DNA from: DATJLY01 sp035532935
GTDB lineage: Bacteria > Pseudomonadota > Alphaproteobacteria > ATCC43930 > CGMCC-115725
Direction: 5' to 3'
DNA length: 64,000 nt
Assembly (NCBI GenBank): GCA_035532935.1
Contig: DATKQE010000008.1
Coordinates: 155,777 to 219,776 of the forward strand
Shown: positions 1-8,155 of the stretch, piece by piece
How the letters are laid out: the number at the start of each line of letters is the position of its first letter
How positions within the stretch are numbered: the stretch's first letter is position 1
The notes under the pieces: generated by a model
What the model was told of the DNA's origin: nothing
What the model saw: only the letters and a program-made list of their open reading frames with translations
The model's database searches: none
Translations under genes and position numbers: made by a program

Positions 1-436
1 CCGCGGCCGCGCGCGCATCGACCCGGCCGCAATAAAGCGCGAAAATCTCACTCGATCCGCCCGGGCTCGGCATGAAGCGGTGGATCGGGATGAGTTCGCC
101 CAGAATGGCAACGCCCGCTTCCTCCTGCACCTCGCGCCGCGCGACCTCCTCGTCCGAGCCGTCACCCGCGTCGACGATTCCGGCGACGATTTCGGTCTGC
201 CACGCCGGCAATCCCGCAACATGCGGCGGCAGGCGGAACTGCTCGATCAGCACCAGCGCGTCGGCATCAGGATCGTAGAGCAGCACCCCCACGGCGCGGT
301 CGCGCTCGAATACCTCGCGCTCCATCGCGCCGCTCCAGCCGCCGCGATAGAGGCGATGGCGCAGGCGGAAGCGTTCGAGCCGGAAGAACCCGGAGAACAT
401 AGTCTCGCGCTGCAGAATCTCGATGTCGTCGCTCAC
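1..436 (-). CDS. Nudix hydrolase, ADP-ribose pyrophosphatase type (3' end outside window)
   Basis: About 145 codons are visible; the C-terminus runs off the window edge. The GTG at 436 is the chosen start; an in-frame ATG lies at 400. The protein has the lead-in of ADP-ribose/nucleoside-diphosphate-sugar pyrophosphatases (EQFRLP, then a GIVDAG turn) and the metal-binding core of the Nudix box, REVQEEAGV. Family knowledge says such enzymes hydrolyse ADP-ribose or similar diphosphates with Mg2+. The segment between the GIVDAG turn and REVQEE is one residue longer than the G-x5-E-x7-REUxEExGU consensus, with Asp where the first Glu usually sits; the catalytic Glu pair is intact. It is the last gene before the window edge on this strand, 72 bases beyond the preceding gene. 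The exact substrate cannot be told from this fragment. Confidence 0.85.
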   Translation of the reverse strand, partial: MSDDIEILQRETMFSGFFRLERFRLRHRLYRGGWSGAMEREVFERDRAVGVLLYDPDADALVLIEQFRLPPHVAGLPAWQTEIVAGIVDAGDGSDEEVARREVQEEAGVAILGELIPIHRFMPSPGGSSEIFALYCGRVDARAAA

Positions 437-508
437 GACCGCCTCGTCGTCCCGATCATCCGACAGCGGCGAGTGTAGAGGCGCGATATCGCGCGGCAAG
501 GGCCGCGT

Positions 509-886
509 TCACACCATGGCCGTGCGCGCGAGCGGCGCCGTGTCGTGACGCATCAGGCCAAGACGTGTGCGCATGCCGGCGACACACAGCGCGAGGGCCG
601 CCGAATGCGCGGTCCCGAGGCACGGAAACAGGATCATCGCGTCCCCGGGCCGGTAGATTTCCGCGACCCAGCCGCCGGTCCCGCCGCGACAATCGCTCAA
701 CTCTCCGAGGCGGTGGATGGTCCAGCCCTCCGGCGACAGCAGCAGCGCCGCATCGAGCGAAGACGTGTAGCGCGGAACCGGCTTGGCCAACGGGAAGAGC
801 GCGCGCTGAATGGCATAGTCGAGATACTCGCTGCCTTCGCGCGCAGCGGTGAGAAGCGACAGCAGCTCGTGCAAATCCATCGACAT
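509..886 (-). CDS. Phage ABA sandwich domain-like protein
   Basis: 125 residues, soluble, no signal peptide. The core PRYTSSLDAALLLSPEGW, followed by a Trp/Gly-rich stretch and a C-terminal AHSAALALCVAGMRTR helix, resembles the small Phage_ABA_S domain proteins that are common in alphaproteobacterial prophages and also found singly on chromosomes. The family's molecular role is not known. The gene sits alone between the Nudix gene and a histidine kinase on the same strand, with no other phage genes nearby, so it is probably a stray or domesticated copy. The ATG at 886 lacks a clear Shine-Dalgarno; two Met codons lie close together at the start. Confidence 0.7.
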   Translation of the reverse strand: MSMDLHELLSLLTAAREGSEYLDYAIQRALFPLAKPVPRYTSSLDAALLLSPEGWTIHRLGELSDCRGGTGGWVAEIYRPGDAMILFPCLGTAHSAALALCVAGMRTRLGLMRHDTAPLARTAMV

Positions 887-952
887 GTTCTTCGCCCAGC
901 CGACGTCGATGCTAGCGCCGGCATAGCGGGCGACAGGCGCATCAATTTTGTG

Positions 953-2545
953 TCACGACGCCGCAGGCGGCAGCCGGGTACTTTCGGCGAGGGGCAGATT
1001 GACGCGCATCAACAAGCCGTGCGGCTTGCGGTTCTCGGCTTGAATGGTGCCGCCGAGCGCCGCGACATGGCGCCGCGCGACCCACAGGCCGATGCCGAAA
1101 TGCGTCGCCCCATCGGCCGGGTCCTCGGACGGGCGATGGGAGAAATATCGTTCGAAGATGCGCTCGAGCTGCTCATCGGGAACGCCGGGGCCGGCATCGG
1201 CGACGAGCAGCTCGGCCATGCCGCCGCGCGCATCGAGGCGCACGCCGATGCTCGCGCCTTCGGGCGAGAACGAGACCGCATTCGCGAGCAGATTCTCGAC
1301 CACGGTTTCGACCATCTCCGCATTGGCGCGAACGGCGATGCCGGACCGGATCCGGATGTCGAGATCCAGATGCCGCTCGGCCAGCAATTCGGCCTGCGCC
1401 CGCAGCAGGCGCGTCAGCACGCGCGACAGGTCGAGCAAGCTGCGCGGCGTGTCGATGAGATCGGCGGTCGCCTCGTCGAGACGCCGCGCGGAGGCGACGA
1501 GCCCGTCGAGCTTGTCGAGAGAGGCTTCGATGAGGCCGACCGCGCGCAGGCCGCGCGGATTGTCGCCGACGACCGCGCGCTTCAGCGGTTCGAGCGACTG
1601 CCGGATGACTGCGATCGGGGTCTTGAAGGCGTGCGCATTATCCTCGGCCGCACGGCGGATATCGCGCGCGGAATCCGCCAGCACCTCCACCATGCGGTCG
1701 AACTCCTCGGCCACGTCGGCGAGTTCGGGAACGTCGTTCTGGGTGCTGAACGAGCCGCCCGGCTGGTGCTCGCGAATGGCGCGCGCGCGCTCGGCGAAAC
1801 GCCGCAGGCCGCGGCGCACGCTCCAGAACGTGGTGAAAACGATCAGCACCATGGCGAGATAGATGACCGCGGCAATGCGCACCTCGCGGCTTGCCCAATA
1901 GGGCCGCCCGAGCGTCGAGCCCGGCACGTCGCTCGCCGAGAACGAGGTGACCACGGCCCAACAGCCCGAGGCCGTTCGCATCGGCGTCACCGAGGCGACG
2001 ATCTCGTCGTCGCCGCCGGGCTTGGTATAGCGCAGCGCGATCGGCAGCTCGCCCTGGCAGGTTGCGCTGAGGCGACCGAGCACGCCTTCGCGCGTCAGCT
2101 CGTCGCGCTCGGCCTCGAGCTGCGCTGCCGGCACCGGCGGCCACGAGGCCACATAGTAGAAGCCCGGGCGGTCGGCCGGGGAGAACAGCAGCTTGACCTT
2201 GGTGAAATTGTCGGCGAAGCGGGCGAGCGTTTGGCCGAGGAGCGGCATCGGCGGATTCAGGCGGTCGGCGATGAGCGGCGCAAGCGCCTCGGCGATGACG
2301 CGGCCCTGCTCGCGCACGCCGCGCAACAGCAGCGCCTTCTGCGCATCGTCGGCGGTGCGCAAGCGATCATAGACGATGATCGGAACGATGAGAAAAATCA
2401 CGCCGAGAATCAGGACCTTCGCGGCGACCGACCGGTAGAAGCGCCAGCGTCGCCGCGGCCGCGATGCGGCAGCGCTAGCGGCTGGCAGCCCAGCGGTAGC
2501 CGAATCCGGCGTAGTTGTGGATGTGGTCGAAGCCGTCATCGACAT
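953..2545 (-). CDS. Sensor histidine kinase
   Basis: About 530 residues. A basic N-terminus leads into a membrane helix (VLILGVIFLIVPIIVYDRL), a roughly 200-residue periplasmic sensor, a second helix (AAVIYLAMVLIVFTTFW), a HAMP-like linker, and a kinase core. The phospho-acceptor box reads NAHAFKTPIAVI; the N box (VVENLLANAVSFSP), G1 (DAGPGVP) and G2 (HFGIGLWVARR) are present. The H box (HAFKTP instead of HELRTP) resembles the PhoQ-like subgroup. The gene overlaps the end of the response-regulator gene upstream; in-frame ATGs at 2545 and 2539 both lie inside that gene, so they are translationally coupled. The signal sensed is unknown. Confidence 0.85.
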   Translation of the reverse strand: MSMTASTTSTTTPDSATAGLPAASAAASRPRRRWRFYRSVAAKVLILGVIFLIVPIIVYDRLRTADDAQKALLLRGVREQGRVIAEALAPLIADRLNPPMPLLGQTLARFADNFTKVKLLFSPADRPGFYYVASWPPVPAAQLEAERDELTREGVLGRLSATCQGELPIALRYTKPGGDDEIVASVTPMRTASGCWAVVTSFSASDVPGSTLGRPYWASREVRIAAVIYLAMVLIVFTTFWSVRRGLRRFAERARAIREHQPGGSFSTQNDVPELADVAEEFDRMVEVLADSARDIRRAAEDNAHAFKTPIAVIRQSLEPLKRAVVGDNPRGLRAVGLIEASLDKLDGLVASARRLDEATADLIDTPRSLLDLSRVLTRLLRAQAELLAERHLDLDIRIRSGIAVRANAEMVETVVENLLANAVSFSPEGASIGVRLDARGGMAELLVADAGPGVPDEQLERIFERYFSHRPSEDPADGATHFGIGLWVARRHVAALGGTIQAENRKPHGLLMRVNLPLAESTRLPPAAS

Positions 2546-3215
2546 CACGGATCTTCTTGCGGATTCGCTTGATGAAAGTGCGGACATTGGCACGATAGCC
2601 CTCCGCTCCATAGCCGGCGGCGAAATCCTTGCCATGCACGAGGTCGTAGATTTCGCGGTAGTTCACGTCCTCGTTCGCTCTGAGGGCGAGAAGAGCGATG
2701 ATCTTGAACTCCGTCAAGGTGAGATCGATCTCGCGGTCCCGCCAGAAGGCGCGGCTGATGTCGAAGCGCAGCTCGAGCGCGCCGACGCGCATCACCTCGC
2801 CGCCGGCGCCGTGGCGCGGCTCGGTCTCCGGCGTCGCGCGCATGCCCTCGCAGATGAGATGAAGGCGCTTCACCAGGATCGAAAGCCGGCGCGACTTGTC
2901 GATGAAATCGACCGCGCCGCCCTCGAGCGCCGCCTCTTCGTAGATGTCATCGCTCAGCACGGTGAGAAAGATCACCGGCGTGTGCGTGCCGTTGCGCCGT
3001 AGCCGGCGCAGCACTTCGAGCCCGTCCATTCCCGGCATGCGCCAATCGAGCAGGATCGCGTCGGCGCCGCCGCCGCGGTCGAAATGCTCGAGCGCGGCGG
3101 CACCGTCGGAAAAGCTCACGACGCTGAAGCCCTCGTCGACGAGATTGAGGCCGAGCGACTCGCGAAAGGAATCGTCGTCATCGACGAGGACGATCCGTGC
3201 GCCCGGCTGGGTCAT
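2475..3215 (-). CDS. OmpR-family response regulator
   Basis: About 246 residues. The N-terminal receiver has the acidic pocket VLVDDDD, phospho-acceptor Asp in LLDWRMPGMDG, Thr in IFLTVLSD and a conserved Lys in FIDKSRR. The C-terminal winged helix has the LTLTEFKIIALLAL, YRANVRTFIKRIRKKIRD and GFGYRW elements. It is paired with the histidine kinase that overlaps its 3' end. The start is uncertain: ATG 3215 gives the normal receiver N-terminus; ATG 3275 has the better ribosome site (AGGGA) but adds 20 residues that only re-read the end of the upstream lipoprotein gene. The receiver broadly resembles ChvI-type regulators, but orthology is not claimed. Confidence 0.85.
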   Translation of the reverse strand: MTQPGARIVLVDDDDSFRESLGLNLVDEGFSVVSFSDGAAALEHFDRGGGADAILLDWRMPGMDGLEVLRRLRRNGTHTPVIFLTVLSDDIYEEAALEGGAVDFIDKSRRLSILVKRLHLICEGMRATPETEPRHGAGGEVMRVGALELRFDISRAFWRDREIDLTLTEFKIIALLALRANEDVNYREIYDLVHGKDFAAGYGAEGYRANVRTFIKRIRKKIRDVDDGFDHIHNYAGFGYRWAASR

Positions 3216-3675
3216 CGTGGCGCTCGGTGACGAGTTCTCGGTAGCATTGTCGCTGCGCTGGTTCTGCTCCCGCATTTTGGTCCCTGACTTCGTAGTGGAG
3301 AACGCGCATCTCCCGACTTTCGAGATCGAGATAGAAATAAACGTCGAGTTCGCAATGGCGGCTTTGATAGCGCCACAGGATCGCTGGTGGTGCATCGGCA
3401 CGCTGCAGCGGTTCGCCCAGGAGCGCAATCGTTTCGTTCTGGTCAAGACCGTGCAGGCGCTCGAATGCGTCGGTCTCGCGCGGAAACTGCGGCGGCAACT
3501 TCGCAATCACCGATGGCTTGTGCCCCGGGATCGGCGGTATGGGCGGCGCCTCGACCGTGGGCGGCAGCACGACAACGGGCGGCAGCGGCGGCGCCTCCGT
3601 GCACGAAGTCAGCGCCAAACTCGCCAACGCGAGCAACGCTGCCATCCGACCGGCCGTTCCGGCTGCGCTCGCCAT
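3178..3675 (-). CDS. Small lipoprotein of unknown function
   Basis: 165 residues. ATG 3675 follows an AGGAGG three bases upstream. A short basic N-terminus and hydrophobic stretch end in a lipobox, LALTSC, so the protein should be lipidated at Cys and anchored in the membrane. A Pro-rich linker (PPLPPVVVLPP) follows, then a compact domain with GLDQNETIALLGEPLQ, LWRYQSRHCELDVYFYLD and CYRELV. The LLGEP segment recalls the SmpA/OmlA-type fold, but that is inference. Two Cys in the domain could form a disulfide. The 3' end overlaps the start of the response-regulator gene, so lipoprotein, regulator and kinase form one operon; the lipoprotein may be an envelope accessory to that system. Confidence 0.75.
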   Translation of the reverse strand: MASAAGTAGRMAALLALASLALTSCTEAPPLPPVVVLPPTVEAPPIPPIPGHKPSVIAKLPPQFPRETDAFERLHGLDQNETIALLGEPLQRADAPPAILWRYQSRHCELDVYFYLDLESREMRVLHYEVRDQNAGAEPAQRQCYRELVTERHDDPAGRTDRPRR

Positions 3676-3837
3676 GCGCCTCCTATCTTGGTCCGCCGAC
3701 CTGGCGCCACATCGCCATGAATCCGTCAAAGGGACCTTAACGCCGGGCTTGCGCGAAGCAAGGCGCTGATCCTATGAAACTGGGCACGACCCTGCGGGGG
3801 TGCGGCCTGACCCTTTCGGATGAGGCGGGAGGTCGGC

Positions 3838-4488
3838 ATGACGGCAATGGCGGCGGTAACGGACGGGGCGCGGTTTCTCGATCTCGAGGCGCTACGGCGC
3901 GCGACGGTGTGCCAGGAGCCGTTTCCGTATCTGGTCGTGCCGGGGTTTTTGCCTCCGGCGGCGGTGCGCACGGTTTCCGCCGATTTTCCCCGTGTCGATC
4001 AGCCGGGCAGTTTTCCGGCGGATGAGTTGAGCTGCGGTCCGGCCTTCCGCCAATTTCTCGGCGAGCTCGAGGGGACGGCGCTGCGCGACATTTTTGCCAG
4101 GAAATTCGCCGTCGACCTGGCCGGGCGGCCGAGCACGATCACGGTGCGCGGGCAGGCCCGGGCCAGCGACGGCCGCATTCACGCCGATGCGCGCAGCAAG
4201 CTCATCACCGTGCTGATCTATATGAACGAGGCGTGGGAGGCGCCGGGCGGACGCTTGCGGCTGCTGCGCTCCCCCGACGATCTCGACGACGCGGTCGCGG
4301 AGGTGCCGCCGGACGCCGGCACGCTTCTCGCCTTTCGCGTGACGCCCCATTCATGGCACGGCCATACACCGATTGCCGGGCCGCGCCGCGTCATCCAGCT
4401 CAACTGGGTGACGAGCGCAGCGGTGATGCGCCGTGAACGGTTCCGCCATGGGGTCAGCGCGCGCTTCAAGCGCTGGTTCGCGTCGTGA
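3838..4488 (+). CDS. 2OG-Fe(II) oxygenase family protein
   Basis: 216 residues, cytosolic. ATG 3838 has GGGAGG seven bases upstream. The double-stranded beta-helix ligands are recognisable: HAD in GRIHADARSK (first His and Asp), a distal His in HSWHGHTP and the 2-oxoglutarate-binding Arg in GPRRVIQLNW. The N-terminal half (QEPFPYLVVPGFLPP) is typical of prolyl-hydroxylase-like members that act on polysaccharide- or peptide-linked substrates. It stands alone on the plus strand, followed by a possible terminator. The FkbM methyltransferase nearby on the other strand suggests a surface glycan context, but no substrate can be assigned. Confidence 0.8.
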   Translation: MTAMAAVTDGARFLDLEALRRATVCQEPFPYLVVPGFLPPAAVRTVSADFPRVDQPGSFPADELSCGPAFRQFLGELEGTALRDIFARKFAVDLAGRPSTITVRGQARASDGRIHADARSKLITVLIYMNEAWEAPGGRLRLLRSPDDLDDAVAEVPPDAGTLLAFRVTPHSWHGHTPIAGPRRVIQLNWVTSAAVMRRERFRHGVSARFKRWFAS

Positions 4489-4494
4489 CGGCGG

Positions 4495-4521
4495 CGGCGG
4501 CCGGGAAACGCCGACTTTTTT
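4495..4521 (+). terminator. Possible Rho-independent terminator
   Basis: A 5-bp CGGCG/CGCCG stem with a 9-base loop is followed by AC and six T residues, just after the stop codon of the 2OG-Fe(II) oxygenase gene. The stem is short, so strength is doubtful. Confidence 0.4.
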
Positions 4522-4622
4522 CCACAACTTCTTCTTAACGAATCGGGGCGTAGATTCGTGATGTTCCGGCGCGCTCCCGCCGACCGATTCGGCCCGGACC
4601 GGCGCCGAATGCTGGGTGCGCC

Positions 4623-4841
4623 ATGACAGCAAGATCAATCCATAAACCATTGATAATAAAGCGTACACGTCGCTCCAACGGCAATCGAGTGCCGGTGTGG
4701 CTGATGATTGGCCTGGTCGCCGCATTGGGCCTCCTGGTCTATGGCGCCATGGTGCCGTCCCCGCCCTCGGCGTTCGACAGCCCCGCGGCGCATATGCCGC
4801 TCAGACCGGACAATCCCTGGGATCCCGTCCACTCGATGTGA
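4623..4841 (+). CDS. Small single-pass membrane protein, unknown
   Basis: 72 residues: a basic N-terminus (KRTRRSNGNR), one clear membrane helix (VWLMIGLVAALGLLVYGAM), and a Pro-rich tail (PSPPSAFDSP, PLRPDNPWDPVHSM). By the positive-inside rule the tail should face the periplasm. The ATG at 4623 has no strong Shine-Dalgarno. The first codons are AT-rich compared with their surroundings. I do not recognise a family. Coding status rests on the coherent helix and charge distribution. Confidence 0.5.
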   Translation: MTARSIHKPLIIKRTRRSNGNRVPVWLMIGLVAALGLLVYGAMVPSPPSAFDSPAAHMPLRPDNPWDPVHSM

Positions 4842-4883
4842 CGGCGCCGCACGGCGTTTTGTTGCTGCCGTGAGCCGCAGAAT

Positions 4884-5648
4884 TTAGCCGGCGCTCGGGT
4901 CCGGCAGCCATAGCACGTCGCCGCCGCGCGGCGATGTGAGCGGCGTGCGCGCCGGTGTCGCCGCATGCGGGCGGTAGCCGAGAGCGGTGAGCGCGCTCCA
5001 AGCCGCCCCGAGCGATGTGCCGGTGCGGGCGAGATGGGCATCGTCCAGTTCGAGAAGAAGCGCCGGCCTGAACCGCGCCAAAGCGCCGCGCCCGCCGAGG
5101 ATGAGGCGAAGTTCGAAGCCCTCGATGTCCGCTTTGACGAAATCGAGCCGATCCAGGCCGAGCGCGGCCACAACCTCGTCCAAGGTCGAGACTGCGACGG
5201 TCTCGACCTCTGCATGCGCCTCGGCCTTTGCCGCGCCGAGATGCGACAGGCCGAAGCCATAGCTCCCCGATCGCTTGACCGGCACGGTCAGAGCGGCGAC
5301 ACCGCTACGGTCGCCGAGTGCCAGTGGCAGCACCGCGACGTTGCGCACGCGGTTGAGGCACAGCGCCACCCGCAAGATCAGGCGCGCATAGCTGCCGGGC
5401 TCGACGGCAATGACGAATCCCCGGAGCGCGAGTCGGGCGAACAGCTTGGTGAATTGTCCGGCGTGGGCGCCGACGTCAACGACGACACCGTCCTCGGGAA
5501 CGAGCGGACGCAATAGTGGCAACAGGCCGCGATGATGCTGCTTGAAGACCGCCTTAAAGAGGTGCGCGACGAACCCAGGATTGAAGCGAAAGCGATAATA
5601 GCGGCCAGGGGCCGACCCTCGAGACGCACCGCCTGTAACGTCCTGCAT
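4884..5648 (-). CDS. FkbM family methyltransferase
   Basis: 254 residues. The SAM-binding motif I is VVVDVGAHAGQF, with an acidic post-motif in VIAVEPG. The FkbM signature segment is DFVKADIEGFELRLILGG, followed by the LLLELDD strand. Family members O-methylate sugars or lipids in secondary metabolites and surface glycans with S-adenosylmethionine. The start at 5648 lacks a clear ribosome site, but no closer alternative keeps the N-terminal RYYRFRFNPGF segment. It follows the PEP-CTERM protein on the same strand, with a 34-base inverted repeat between them. The acceptor substrate is unknown. Confidence 0.85.
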   Translation of the reverse strand: MQDVTGGASRGSAPGRYYRFRFNPGFVAHLFKAVFKQHHRGLLPLLRPLVPEDGVVVDVGAHAGQFTKLFARLALRGFVIAVEPGSYARLILRVALCLNRVRNVAVLPLALGDRSGVAALTVPVKRSGSYGFGLSHLGAAKAEAHAEVETVAVSTLDEVVAALGLDRLDFVKADIEGFELRLILGGRGALARFRPALLLELDDAHLARTGTSLGAAWSALTALGYRPHAATPARTPLTSPRGGDVLWLPDPSAG

Positions 5649-5687
5649 GGTATGGCTACCGGCCTTGCCACGGCCTGTTCGGATGCG

Positions 5688-5721
5688 TCAAAGGGATCCG
5701 GATCGCTCCGAAACCCTTTGA
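5688..5721. repeat. 34-base inverted repeat
   Basis: Perfect 8-bp arms TCAAAGGG / CCCTTTGA enclose a second small dyad CGGA-TCGC-TCCG. It lies between the PEP-CTERM gene and the FkbM gene, 40 bases before the latter's start. There is no T-run on the minus strand after it, so it could be an operator or leader hairpin rather than a simple terminator. Confidence 0.6.
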
Positions 5722-5800
5722 TTGTATTAGCCCCCAACGGCGAACGGCCGGCGCGATCTTGCAACGGCCAAGCACGCGGCACAAGCCCCGGCGGCGAATC

Positions 5801-6310
5801 TCAAAGTGTTCGACGGGTTGCCGGACGAGCCTTACGGCGGGATGCGAACAGCAGGCCCGTCATCCCGCTGGCGAACAAGACGCCGCTCGAGGGCTCGGGA
5901 ACCGGTGGCGGCGGATCGACGGTCGAGAACGCGACGGCGACGCCGGAACCGTCGTCGGCCCAGTACCGATAGGAGATGCCGTCGTAGAACAGATTGTAGC
6001 TACCGGTGGACGTGGTGAAGAGCAGCCCGTCATCGTCAAAATAGCCACCGGCGGCCGAGGCGCTGCCAGCCGCATAGAAATCGTTGTCGTAGATGAAATA
6101 CCCGTCCGGCGAGTATGCCGCCGGTCCGACGGTGCCGAGCAGCCCGGTGATCGCCTCGCCGTTGACGGTGCCGCTGATCGAAAGGATGTCGTAGGCGCCG
6201 GCGAGAGGCGCCGTAGGGTCGATCGCATCGCTCGTTATCAGGGTGCCGCTGCCGACGACGCCGTCGCCGGAGTGTGAACACGCGCCGAAGATTGACCCCA
6301 CCCCGAGCAT
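5801..6310 (-). CDS. PEP-CTERM sorting domain protein, N-terminally truncated
   Basis: 169 residues. The C-terminus carries the full tripartite sorting signal: VPEP, a hydrophobic helix (SSGVLFASGMTGLLFAS) and a basic cluster RRKAR, as recognised by exosortase in bacteria that make it. The body (GSGTLITSDA, SPDGYFIYDNDFY, LFYDGISYRYWADD) matches a recurrent PEP-CTERM ectodomain type. No signal peptide is present: the reading frame opens directly into the ectodomain and an in-frame TGA lies two codons before the ATG. A sortable PEP-CTERM protein needs Sec export, so this copy is probably truncated or non-functional. No exosortase gene is in the window. Confidence 0.7.
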   Translation of the reverse strand: MLGVGSIFGACSHSGDGVVGSGTLITSDAIDPTAPLAGAYDILSISGTVNGEAITGLLGTVGPAAYSPDGYFIYDNDFYAAGSASAAGGYFDDDGLLFTTSTGSYNLFYDGISYRYWADDGSGVAVAFSTVDPPPPVPEPSSGVLFASGMTGLLFASRRKARPATRRTL

Positions 6311-6571
6311 TGATCAACCAGTTGATTTTTAGGCGCAAATGGCCTCTTCCGGAGGGCTCACGATCGGCGCCGGTCTTGACCCCCGTGAAAGTCAAGAAAA
6401 GGGAGGAAATTCAAATTGTTGACGATCGAGTCCGGGAGGGTCGCGCTTCGGCGCGTATTCGCATTCAGCGGGAACTAGACTAATTGCGTCTGAGCCCGTG
6501 CGGGCGATTGATCGCCACCACGAGCGTCGAGACGGGCAAAATTCCGTCGACAATTTCGACGACCCTGCTGA
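6311..6571. other. Intergenic region with two small dyads
   Basis: No gene is visible. An ATCAAC-CA-GTTGAT dyad (6313-6326) abuts the start of the PEP-CTERM gene and a CTTGAC-N10-GTCAAG dyad lies at 6375-6396. Their position fits regulatory or leftover promoter sequence for the minus-strand gene. No encoded signal peptide was found here in any frame. Confidence 0.4.
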
Positions 6572-8125
6572 TCATTGCAGCGTCGGCTTTTGCAATTGAT
6601 CGCGAAGATCGGCCATAAGGGCTGGCAGTTCGGCCGGGGTGCGGCACGTGCCGAAAATATAATAGTCGAGCCGCTTCACGATGATGTCGCAGCCATAGGC
6701 GTCCATCACGCTGTTGTAATGTCCTTCGATATCGGCGACGCCGCCCGGCACGTCGAGGCGGACGATTCGACCGCCGAGGCTCTGCCAGAATGTGATGTCT
6801 TGCGGCGACAACGCCGCCGTGGGATCTGGTCCGCGCGCCAGGATGAGGAAGCCGTGCCCGGCGACGTCATCGAAGAGGCCTTCGCGCGCTCCGCGCACCC
6901 GCGCTTGCGGGAAGGCATCGCCGCCCCCTGGGATACCGCTGCGCGCGATGAGCCCAGCTGTGAAGCCAGGCACGCGGAAGGCGATGAGCTGCTTCTGGTC
7001 AGCGGTATGGGCTTTCGCCGCCTGCATGGCGAGAAGCTGCTCGTCGCGCTGGCGCACCTTCTCGGGATCGCGCTCGTTCACATGCTGTCCGACGCGCATG
7101 CTCTCGACAATCGTCGCGCGCGCGTTGGGCCCGCGCTCGGCTTCATAAGCGCTTAGGAGATCCTCGGACGCGAGGCCCTTGAGGACAAGATCGAGCTTCC
7201 AGGCGAGATTGTGTGCGTCCCGGAAGCCCGAACACAGGCCTTGCGCCAGGAAGGGCGGCATCTGGTGCGCCGCATCGCCAGCAATGAAGACCCGGTCGAC
7301 GCGCCATCGCTCGGCGTAGAGCGACTGGAACTTGTAGGAGGCGACGCGGATCAGCTCGAACTCATCGGGGGTCGCACCCTCGGGCCGTTCGAGGCGTCGC
7401 CATACGCTCTCCGGCTTCACGGCATCGGCCGACGATTCCCCAGGGAAAATCATGAAGGACCAGCGGCGATGCTGCGGCCCCATGTACAAGGTCACGCCCG
7501 GCTGCTCCGGCTCGCAGAATTGCCGCATCGCCGGCAGGCCTGGGCGCGCGCGCTTCTCCTTGGCGTCGATGACCAGCCAGTCCTGGTCGAATCCCAGGTT
7601 CTCGTAGCGAATGCCGAGTGCCTCGCGCACGAGGCTGTTGCCGCCGTCGGCGCCGATGAGATACCGGCCCTCGATCTCACGCGTGGTGCCTTCTTGCGCA
7701 CGCACGGTGACAGTGACATTGGCGCGCGACTGCTCGAGCGCGATCGCCGTTTGTCCTTGCATGAGTTCGACCGCCGGCTCGGCCCGGGCGAGAAAATCCA
7801 GCTCTCTCTCGAACGAAGGCTGGTAGATTGAGATATATTCCGGCCACCCGTGCGTGGCTTTTTCCGCTACCTCGCTCGAGAGCAGCACTTGGCCGTGCTT
7901 CGCGAGTTCGTAGACCGGCAAAAACTTGGTCGCGGGCCAAATCGCGTCGATGCAGCCGATCTCCTGGAACATGCGCAGCACGTCGTCATGCACGATGCCA
8001 ACGCGCGGCAGGTTGTAGAGCGTGGTGTGCCGCTCGATCACGGCGACTCGATGACCGGCGCGGCCGAGCAGGATCGCTGCGAGCATGCCGGTCGGCCCAT
8101 AGCCGACGATCACAACGTCATACAT
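6572..8125 (-). CDS. FAD-dependent aromatic hydroxylase (MhpA-like)
   Basis: 517 residues, flavoprotein monooxygenase of the p-hydroxybenzoate hydroxylase superfamily. The FAD dinucleotide motif is VGYGPTGMLAAILLGRAG with a following acidic residue in IERH; GADGGNSLVREALG and IAGDAAHQMPPFLAQGLCSG are the second and third FAD-contact motifs. Length and the QGLCSGFRDAHNLAWKL segment fit the 3-(3-hydroxyphenyl)propionate hydroxylase (MhpA) branch, which uses NADH and O2 to hydroxylate phenolic side-chain acids; the exact substrate is inference. No ring-cleavage genes are in the window. Its start is 30 bases from the divergent pirin start, so the two promoters must overlap coding sequence. Confidence 0.8.
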   Translation of the reverse strand: MYDVVIVGYGPTGMLAAILLGRAGHRVAVIERHTTLYNLPRVGIVHDDVLRMFQEIGCIDAIWPATKFLPVYELAKHGQVLLSSEVAEKATHGWPEYISIYQPSFERELDFLARAEPAVELMQGQTAIALEQSRANVTVTVRAQEGTTREIEGRYLIGADGGNSLVREALGIRYENLGFDQDWLVIDAKEKRARPGLPAMRQFCEPEQPGVTLYMGPQHRRWSFMIFPGESSADAVKPESVWRRLERPEGATPDEFELIRVASYKFQSLYAERWRVDRVFIAGDAAHQMPPFLAQGLCSGFRDAHNLAWKLDLVLKGLASEDLLSAYEAERGPNARATIVESMRVGQHVNERDPEKVRQRDEQLLAMQAAKAHTADQKQLIAFRVPGFTAGLIARSGIPGGGDAFPQARVRGAREGLFDDVAGHGFLILARGPDPTAALSPQDITFWQSLGGRIVRLDVPGGVADIEGHYNSVMDAYGCDIIVKRLDYYIFGTCRTPAELPALMADLRDQLQKPTLQ

Positions 8126-8155
8126 ATCTCAGCCGCATCCCCTATATTCGTTCCC

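Noticed and set aside
509..886. Prophage remnant at the left edge
   Set aside because: Only one phage-ABA-like gene is seen, with no integrase, capsid, tail or attachment-site repeats nearby.
545..2572. Long plus-strand open frames opposite the histidine kinase and other genes (also at 20.5-22.7, 31.8-34.1, 36.2-37.9, 46.3-48.8, 53.8-56.3, 57.5-62.6 kb)
   Set aside because: They are Arg/Ala-rich shadows of confirmed genes on the other strand, with no domains or ribosome sites, a usual effect of very high GC.
6545..6561. CGTCGA-CAATT-TCGACG hairpin as terminator of the MhpA-like gene
   Set aside because: It lies after the stop codon on that strand, but the 6-bp stem has no T-run, so termination cannot be supported.
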